Source of the DNA: UBA4636 sp045534575
Lineage (GTDB): Bacteria > Bacillota > Clostridia > Christensenellales > Borkfalkiaceae
Assembly (NCBI GenBank): GCA_045534575.1
Contig: JAZSJZ010000007.1
Coordinates: 1 to 64,000 of the forward strand
Length of the DNA: 64,000 bases
Reading direction: 5' to 3'
Positions 59,073 through 64,000 of this stretch are shown one piece after another (within the stretch, counting starts at the first letter, position 1; each line of letters starts with the position of its first letter). Below the pieces are notes generated by a model that saw only the letters and a list, made by a program, of their open reading frames with translations, made no database searches and was not told the DNA's origin. Made by a program: the position numbers and the translations under genes.

Positions 59073-61334
59073 ATGAAATATTCGTCATTTTTCAAAAACT
59101 GCGCCTATTTTGCGCTTTTGCTGTTTTGTTTTATTTTCTTAAACGTCGCAACCAAAGCGCCACTATCAATTTCACTTTACGTTGCGCTTTTATACTCGCT
59201 CTACCCTTCTCACCTATCGGCAATTGCATTAACGTTATCATTTTTAGTTTATAAAGATTTAACGCTATTTTTATGCGGAGCAGTTTCGTGCCTAGTTTTA
59301 GGCTCGGCGTTTTTAATTTTTAAGAAAAACAAAAAACTTCCCGGCGCTGAAATTGTTTTATTTATCGTTTTATCTCTCGTGCCATACCTTGTGTTTTCCA
59401 AGGAAGAAATATTAAATAAAGTGGTCTATACGTTCATTATCGCCGTTTTTTCATTTCCGCTAACCTCGTGCGTTCGTTCATTTAAACGGCTCAAAATTGT
59501 TTTTCGAGCGACCTTTGAAGAGTGGTTTTCGTTCTCGGTTTTTTTAATTGTTCTAGGCGTTGGAATTATCAATTTCTATAACGATAGCATCTATTTTTCT
59601 TTATCAATTTTTGCGCTATTATACGGCGTAAAAACCCTAAAAAACGAAAGATCTCTTTTTCTTGCCATAGTTTTAGCAACGCCTCTTTTTATAACTTCAG
59701 GGCTTACGCACTATTTTTTGACCTACGCTTGCTATTTTCTAATAACCAAATTTTTTATGGAAAAGTCAAAAATTTTAAGTTCGCTTTTAATAATCGGCAT
59801 AGACTTTTCGTTAAAAAGTTTTCTTCCTTTCTTTAGCGGATATTCATATTTCGACCTAGCGCTAACCGCAATTCCAGCGGTGATATTTGCCATAATTCCA
59901 ACAAGTTTTTTTGATAATCTTTCTCAAAAGTTCGATTTTTCACCAAGCGACGTAATTTCTCGGCTTGACTATAACAATCTTCGCTTTGACCTTGCCGATA
60001 AGTTTTTCAATCTTGCCAATTTGTTTTGCGAAATTAAAACGGGCGTTTCCCTTTTAAAGAGCAATAGCGACGATAGGCAAACAATCATAAACGGAATAAT
60101 AACCGAACTTAAAAATTCCGTTTGCCAAACTTGCGCGCATAGAGAATATTGCCCTATTTTGCTAGAAAGCCACGCCGTTTTATATAAAGTGGTAGAGATT
60201 GGCGTTTGCAAAAAACGAATAACGCTAATTGATTTATCTAAAGAATTTTTAGATTATTGCAAGAACCCAAAACCTATAATTTATGAAGTTAATCGACTTA
60301 TAGAGGGACTTAGCGCAAATCTGCAAGCGCAAAAGGACGCTGATGAAATTAAAGAAGTTCTTCTTTATTTAGCGCATGGCTTGGAAGAATTTTCAAAAAA
60401 TCAAGCCTTTGGTTTAACAAAAAAACTCTCACTAAACAAAAAGGCTGAAAAACTAATTAAAAACTATCTTATTTCTTCTTCTATTGACACAGCTATGGTT
60501 ACCTTTTACGAAAACGATAAAGATACCGAAATTTTAATAGCATTTAACGCTGAAAAGGTAACCGAGCAAAAACTTTGCAATATGCTCTCGGCAAAACTTG
60601 GTTTTCCGCTTTCAGTTACGCACACCGCCCATCTTCCCGATAAAAGTTGCCTAGTAACGCTAAAATCTTCGCCTAACGTAAACCTTGCTTGGGGCAGTTC
60701 GAAAGCGACGAAAATGGCGTCTTCCATTAGTGGCGACACGTATTCAATAGTAAAACTTGACCAAAACAAAGTCTTAATTGCTTTGGCTGACGGCATGGGC
60801 TCAGGCAGTTTAGCAAACAATCTTTCCACCGCCTCAATCGAACTTATCGAAGCGTTCTACAAGGCAGGTTTTCCAAGCGAAATTTTGTTGCCGGTTATAA
60901 ACAAACTTTTATCTATCACCACTGAAGATAATTTCTCGGCAATAGACGTTGCCGTTCTAGACATTAACCAAAAAACGTGTGATTTTATTAAAATCGGCGC
61001 GCCTTACGGCTTTATTTGCAGTAAGGAAGGAATTAAACTTTTAGAAGGCTCTTCTCTCCCTCTTGGCATTTTAGACGCCTTAAAGCCAACAACCGCCACA
61101 ACCTCCGTTCTTGACGGCGATACCATAGTTATGATAAGCGACGGCATTAGCGAAGCCTTCACCTCTTCAACCGATTTTATTGAGTTTTTAAAAACCGCGC
61201 CAATTTACAACCCGCAAGCGCTAGCAGATAGCATAGTGAATAAAGCCTTAGACCTATCTTCCGGCATTGCTGAAGACGATATGACCGCCTTCTGCGTTAG
61301 AATTTTTTCACCAAAAGAAAACCTTTCCGCATAA
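59073..61334 (+). CDS. spoIIE: Stage II sporulation protein E (membrane PP2C phosphatase)
   Basis: This 753-residue protein has about ten N-terminal membrane helices (to ~280), a central regulatory region with a Cys cluster (CQTCAHREYC), and a C-terminal PPM phosphatase domain with ALADGMGSG and MISDGISEAF metal motifs. In Bacillus and Clostridia SpoIIE dephosphorylates SpoIIAA and frees sigma-F in the forespore. AAGGAG precedes the ATG. It is the clearest evidence here that the organism, or its recent ancestor, forms spores. Confidence 0.92.
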   Translation: MKYSSFFKNCAYFALLLFCFIFLNVATKAPLSISLYVALLYSLYPSHLSAIALTLSFLVYKDLTLFLCGAVSCLVLGSAFLIFKKNKKLPGAEIVLFIVLSLVPYLVFSKEEILNKVVYTFIIAVFSFPLTSCVRSFKRLKIVFRATFEEWFSFSVFLIVLGVGIINFYNDSIYFSLSIFALLYGVKTLKNERSLFLAIVLATPLFITSGLTHYFLTYACYFLITKFFMEKSKILSSLLIIGIDFSLKSFLPFFSGYSYFDLALTAIPAVIFAIIPTSFFDNLSQKFDFSPSDVISRLDYNNLRFDLADKFFNLANLFCEIKTGVSLLKSNSDDRQTIINGIITELKNSVCQTCAHREYCPILLESHAVLYKVVEIGVCKKRITLIDLSKEFLDYCKNPKPIIYEVNRLIEGLSANLQAQKDADEIKEVLLYLAHGLEEFSKNQAFGLTKKLSLNKKAEKLIKNYLISSSIDTAMVTFYENDKDTEILIAFNAEKVTEQKLCNMLSAKLGFPLSVTHTAHLPDKSCLVTLKSSPNVNLAWGSSKATKMASSISGDTYSIVKLDQNKVLIALADGMGSGSLANNLSTASIELIEAFYKAGFPSEILLPVINKLLSITTEDNFSAIDVAVLDINQKTCDFIKIGAPYGFICSKEGIKLLEGSSLPLGILDALKPTTATTSVLDGDTIVMISDGISEAFTSSTDFIEFLKTAPIYNPQALADSIVNKALDLSSGIAEDDMTAFCVRIFSPKENLSA

Positions 61335-61335
61335 C

Positions 61336-61370
61336 AAAACCCTGCCTATAAGTCGATTAGGCAGGGTTTT
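61336..61370. terminator. Bidirectional terminator with the dispersed motif in its loop
   Basis: AAAACCCTGCCTA pairs with TAGGCAGGGTTTT; the 9-nt loop is TAAGTCGAT. It ends both spoIIE and the convergent LRR gene. Confidence 0.9.
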
Positions 61371-61389
61371 TATTTATTTTGTTTATGCT

Positions 61390-62499
61390 TTAACCTCTTA
61401 TCCAATAGTCCATATAGTAAGTTGACGTCAAATAAGTTACCACAGTTGTTTGGTCTAAAAGCTCGTCGCTTGAAATGTTTGTTCCACTCGTTGCAAAAGA
61501 ATTTTTTGAAACAAACCAACCACTAGTGTTTTCAAAGGTTACGCTAGTTAAACTAGTGCATTTACGGAACGCACACGCACCAATAAACCTTACGCTCTTT
61601 GGAATTTTTATGCTAGTTAGCGAACTGCAATTAGAAAAAGCGAATAAATCAATCGTTTCCAAACAACTATCTTCTTCAAAAATAGCGCTTTCTAATAGCT
61701 CGCAACCAAAAAACGAACTGTACCCAAGTTTTGTTACGCTGTTTGGAATTTCTATGCTAGTTAGCGAACTGCACTCAAAAAACGCGGCATAACCTATTGT
61801 TTCTAACCTACTTCCTTTTTCAAAGGTTACGCTTTGGAGCGAACTGCAATTTTCAAAAGCTTCATCGCTAATCGAAACTACGTTTTTTGAAATTTCAACC
61901 GTTTTAAGTGATTGACAGTTTTGAAACGCACATTCGTTTATTTCTGGCGCTGAAGATATTTTTGCATGTGTTAAAAGTTCACCATTTATATGCAAATCGT
62001 TTGCGTAAAGAGTTGGGTTAGAAGTAGGATAAAAACCTACTTGAACCCACTCGTCAACCGAGCCCAAATAGTTTACTTTTTTTAAACCACTGCACCCACT
62101 AAAAGCTTCAAAACCGACATGTTTTACGCTGTTTGGAATTTCTATGCTTTCAAGCGAACTGCATTCAAAAAACGCTTTATTACCAATTGTTGTTACGCTT
62201 GCGCCGTTTATGGTATTAGGAATTGAAACTAAAGATTTTGAACCATCAAACGAAGCAACCTCGTAGGTTTTATCTCTTGAAAGAATAAAAGTTATGCCGT
62301 CTTTAATTTCAGTTAAAGGCAGCTCACTTGAACTTGAAGAATTATCGGTTATTGAACTTGAAGAGCCCTCTTCCCCCACGCTCGACGAATTGCTTTCACT
62401 AGAACTTCCTTCGCCAAAAAGTTCACAGCCACAAAAAATAATAAGCGAACAAGACAAAATAACGCTTAAAATTATAACTAATAAGTTTTTCCGTTTCAT
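61390..62499 (-). CDS. BspA-type LRR lipoprotein (tandem copy 1)
   Basis: This 369-residue lipoprotein has Cys25 in IFCGC, a Ser-rich linker, then LRR_5 repeats (NSVKHVGFEAFSGC, NSVTKLGYSSFFGC and similar) and a short C-terminal segment STYYMDYWIRG. It is a close paralogue of 62711-63871; both carry a distinctive non-LRR insert (VDEWVQVGFYPTSNPTLYA type). AAGGA precedes the ATG. It likely sits on the cell surface; ligand unknown. Confidence 0.88.
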   Translation of the reverse strand: MKRKNLLVIILSVILSCSLIIFCGCELFGEGSSSESNSSSVGEEGSSSSITDNSSSSSELPLTEIKDGITFILSRDKTYEVASFDGSKSLVSIPNTINGASVTTIGNKAFFECSSLESIEIPNSVKHVGFEAFSGCSGLKKVNYLGSVDEWVQVGFYPTSNPTLYANDLHINGELLTHAKISSAPEINECAFQNCQSLKTVEISKNVVSISDEAFENCSSLQSVTFEKGSRLETIGYAAFFECSSLTSIEIPNSVTKLGYSSFFGCELLESAIFEEDSCLETIDLFAFSNCSSLTSIKIPKSVRFIGACAFRKCTSLTSVTFENTSGWFVSKNSFATSGTNISSDELLDQTTVVTYLTSTYYMDYWIRG

Positions 62500-62530
62500 A
62501 GCATTTCCTTAACTATATTAAGATATGAAA

Positions 62531-62559
62531 ATTTTATCACATTTTTTAAAACATTGCAA
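62531..62559 (-). promoter_or_regulatory. Promoter of LRR lipoprotein copy 1
   Basis: TTGCAA (62554-62559), 17 bp, TAAAAT (62531-62536) on the minus strand; the same layout is conserved in the duplicate at 63901. Confidence 0.65.
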
Positions 62560-62632
62560 GTAAAAATTAAATTTTGCACTCTAATTTAGCTAAAACAAAC
62601 AGCCAAAATATACATTTAATCAACTTATAGCC
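62554..62632. repeat. Upstream region duplicated at 63924-64000
   Basis: The stretch from the -35 box through ATTAAATTTTGCACTCTAATTT and GCCAAAATAT to TTTAATCAACTTATAGC is present upstream of both tandem LRR genes with few differences. The duplication therefore included gene plus control region. It ends in a variant of the dispersed motif. Confidence 0.8.
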
Positions 62633-62659
62633 TAACTTTTTAGATTTTTACCACAAACA

Positions 62660-62699
62660 AAAAAACGCCCATCCAAGCGAATTTAAACGGGCGTTTTTT
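62660..62699 (-). terminator. Terminator after LRR lipoprotein copy 2
   Basis: AAAAACGCCC pairs with GGGCGTTTTT around an ~18-nt loop, followed on the minus strand by T residues. Confidence 0.8.
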
Positions 62700-62710
62700 A
62701 GTTTTAAATT

Positions 62711-63871
62711 TTAACTTCGTTTCCAATAATAACTGCTATAAGTTGAAGTTAAGTATTGTGCCGCAGTTGCTAAATTTGAAAGATCAGAAGCCGAGATCGT
62801 TTTTCCGCTTGTTGCCAAAGTATCAAAGGTGATCCACCAACCACTCTTATTTTCAAAAGATACGCTTTTTAATGAATTACAATTATTAAACAAACCCTGC
62901 CCGATTGAAGTTACGCTGTATGGAATTTTTATGCTTTGAAGTGAACTGCAATTAGAAAAAGTGCGTGAGCCAATCGTTTCCAAACAACTACCTTCTTCAA
63001 AAGTTACGCTTTCTAATAGTTCACAACCATAAAAAACAGAAAAATCAATCTCTGTTACGCTATTTGGAATTTCTATTGTTTCAAGAGAACAGCAATCATA
63101 AAACGCGGAATAACCTATTGTTTCTAACCTACTTTCTTTTTCAAAGGTTACGCTTTGGAGAGAACTGCAATTTTCAAAAGCTTGTCTTCCAATTGAAATT
63201 ACGCTTTTTGAGATTTCAACCGTTTTAAGAGATTGGCAGTTTTGAAACACAAAGCCGTTTATTTCTGGCGCTAAAGTTATTTCGGCATGTGTTAAAAGTT
63301 CCCCTTTTATATGCAAATCTTTCGCGTAGATAGTTGGGTTAGAAGTAGGATAAAAACTTATTTGAACCCACTCGTCAACCGAGCCCCAATAATTTACTTT
63401 CGTCAAACTACTGCACCCACTAAAAGCTTCAAAACCTATATTTGTTACGCTGTTTGGAATTTCAATGCTTTCAAGCCAACTGCGATTTTTGAACGCTTCT
63501 ACACTTATTGAAGTAACTTTTGCTCCGTTTATAGTTTCGGGAATAATAACGTTATCCACCGGAGTAACAGGATACCAGACCTCATATGTATTGTTATCTA
63601 ATAATTTGAAATTTATTCCATTTTGAGTTATTGTTGAAGGAAGCTCATCTAAACTTGAGGAATTTTCGCTATCTTCACTTGTTGATTGCGAACCAGAATT
63701 TTCATTCCCGTTTGAATTTGAAGAATTTTCTTCAACGCTAGAACTTGAAGCGCTACTAGCCGAGCTTGAAGAACTTTCGTTTGAACTTGAACTTTCACAA
63801 GCGCAAAAAGCAACTAGCGAAAAGGTTAAAATTATGCTCAAAACTAAAATTGATAAGGTTTTTCGTTTCAT
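62711..63871 (-). CDS. BspA-type LRR lipoprotein (tandem copy 2)
   Basis: This 386-residue lipoprotein has Cys25 in AFCAC, a longer Ser/Asn-rich linker than copy 1, and the same order of LRR_5 repeats and insert (VDEWVQISFYPTSNPTIYA type), ending STYSSYYWKRS. The signal peptide (LSIILTFSLVAFCAC) closely matches that of the large LRR protein at 43515-45614. GAAAGG precedes the ATG. Confidence 0.88.
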   Translation of the reverse strand: MKRKTLSILVLSIILTFSLVAFCACESSSSNESSSSSASSASSSSVEENSSNSNGNENSGSQSTSEDSENSSSLDELPSTITQNGINFKLLDNNTYEVWYPVTPVDNVIIPETINGAKVTSISVEAFKNRSWLESIEIPNSVTNIGFEAFSGCSSLTKVNYWGSVDEWVQISFYPTSNPTIYAKDLHIKGELLTHAEITLAPEINGFVFQNCQSLKTVEISKSVISIGRQAFENCSSLQSVTFEKESRLETIGYSAFYDCCSLETIEIPNSVTEIDFSVFYGCELLESVTFEEGSCLETIGSRTFSNCSSLQSIKIPYSVTSIGQGLFNNCNSLKSVSFENKSGWWITFDTLATSGKTISASDLSNLATAAQYLTSTYSSYYWKRS

Positions 63872-63900
63872 AATGTTTTCCTTTCAAAAAAATTTATAAA

Positions 63901-63929
63901 ATTATATCATATTTTTCTAAGCATTGCAA
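63901..63929 (-). promoter_or_regulatory. Promoter of LRR lipoprotein copy 2
   Basis: TTGCAA (63924-63929), 17 bp, TATAAT (63901-63906) on the minus strand. Confidence 0.7.
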
Positions 63930-64000
63930 CTAAAATTAAATTTTGCACTCTAATTTAACAAATTAAAATAGCCAAAATATGCATTTAATCAACTTATAGC

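Larger units (their letters stand above)
11084..64000. repeat. Dispersed motif family, core ATCGACYTAT (consensus TTAATCGACYTATAGGC)
   Basis: Exact ATCGACTTAT (either strand) starts at 13429, 18510, 24334, 27667, 39914, 60292 and 61348. Exact ATCGACCTAT starts at 11086, 22166, 35206, 48946 and 55544. Near copies: 20099-20114, 26612-26622, 27001-27015, 62615-62632, 63984-64000. Related GGGCTTATAGCC-type forms occur near 14868, 29738, 33961 and 50575. Nine exact copies lie in coding regions, in several frames, one covers a stop codon, one is in a 31-bp spacer, and one is in a terminator loop. Confidence 0.75.

Noticed and set aside
1..64000. tRNA, rRNA, insertion sequences, prophage genes
   Set aside because: I looked for cloverleaf-type sequences, transposase and integrase motifs and phage genes and saw none; a tRNAscan or ISfinder run would settle it.

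Overview
This 64 kb window is a chromosomal segment from a low-G+C, Gram-positive, spore-forming bacterium of the Clostridia type, most likely an uncultured gut lineage. The clues are AT-rich sequence, strong Shine-Dalgarno sites, a SpoIIE phosphatase, a SpoIIQ-like membrane M23 protein behind a possible YwmB-like protein, LplB/LplC-type sugar permeases, many Ser-rich lipoproteins with BspA-type leucine-rich repeats, and classic Firmicutes gene neighbourhoods. The taxonomic placement is inference. I see no rRNA, tRNA, insertion sequence, prophage or CRISPR array. Most genes lie on the minus strand.

Layout: 1-164 is the start of an unknown gene running off the left edge. 202-9430 is one minus-strand CUT1 sugar-importer operon: promoter, MsmX/UgpC-type ATPase, membrane protein, two permeases, a 759-residue binding lipoprotein, two membrane proteins, a second ATPase, a fourth membrane protein, terminator. 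9.6-12.6 kb holds a large ferritin-like protein, a DeoC-like aldolase-fold protein with an acidic extension, and a small membrane protein. 12.6-14.1 kb is rsfS plus a nadD-yqeK fusion. 14.1-17.5 kb holds an unknown membrane protein, an LRR lipoprotein, and a SLOG-family protein divergent from an XRE regulator. 17.5-22.5 kb has an FmdB-like zinc ribbon, an M1-type peptidase lipoprotein, SpoIIQ-like and possible YwmB-like proteins, a HAD-IIA phosphatase and a degenerate glycerol-1-phosphate-dehydrogenase-like protein. 22.7-27 kb has HU, MreB, Maf, and a ROK protein divergent from an AraC regulator. 27-39 kb is housekeeping: trxA, tsaD, prfB with a +1 frameshift, secA, comF, two tiny ORFs, rluD-type, lspA, pncB, lgt and a lone MazF. 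39.3-42.2 kb is an NMT1/SsuA-type ABC importer led by a TM1266-like regulator and a 166-nt attenuator-type leader. Fba follows, then an LRR/coiled-coil lipoprotein divergent from another XRE gene, a cyclophilin lipoprotein, and a zinc-ribbon/SPFH group. 50.6-58 kb is the conserved rpsB-tsf-pyrH-frr-uppS-cdsA-dxr-rseP block. The right end has a Nudix hydrolase, SpoIIE and two tandem paralogous LRR lipoproteins.

The most striking signal belongs to no single gene. A short motif with core ATCGACYTAT occurs 12 times exactly, plus several near copies. It appears in both orientations, in different reading frames of unrelated genes, in spacers and in the loop of a terminator. That pattern is typical of DNA-level selection, such as uptake-like sequences or chromosome-organising motifs. 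Other recurring themes are leaderless promoters (TATAAT-like box, 6 nt, ATG) on nadD and three regulators, XRE operators that fill the 17-bp promoter spacer at two loci, Shine-Dalgarno sites buried in hairpins, and intergenic arrays of degenerate TTCACTN/TTCTTTA heptads.
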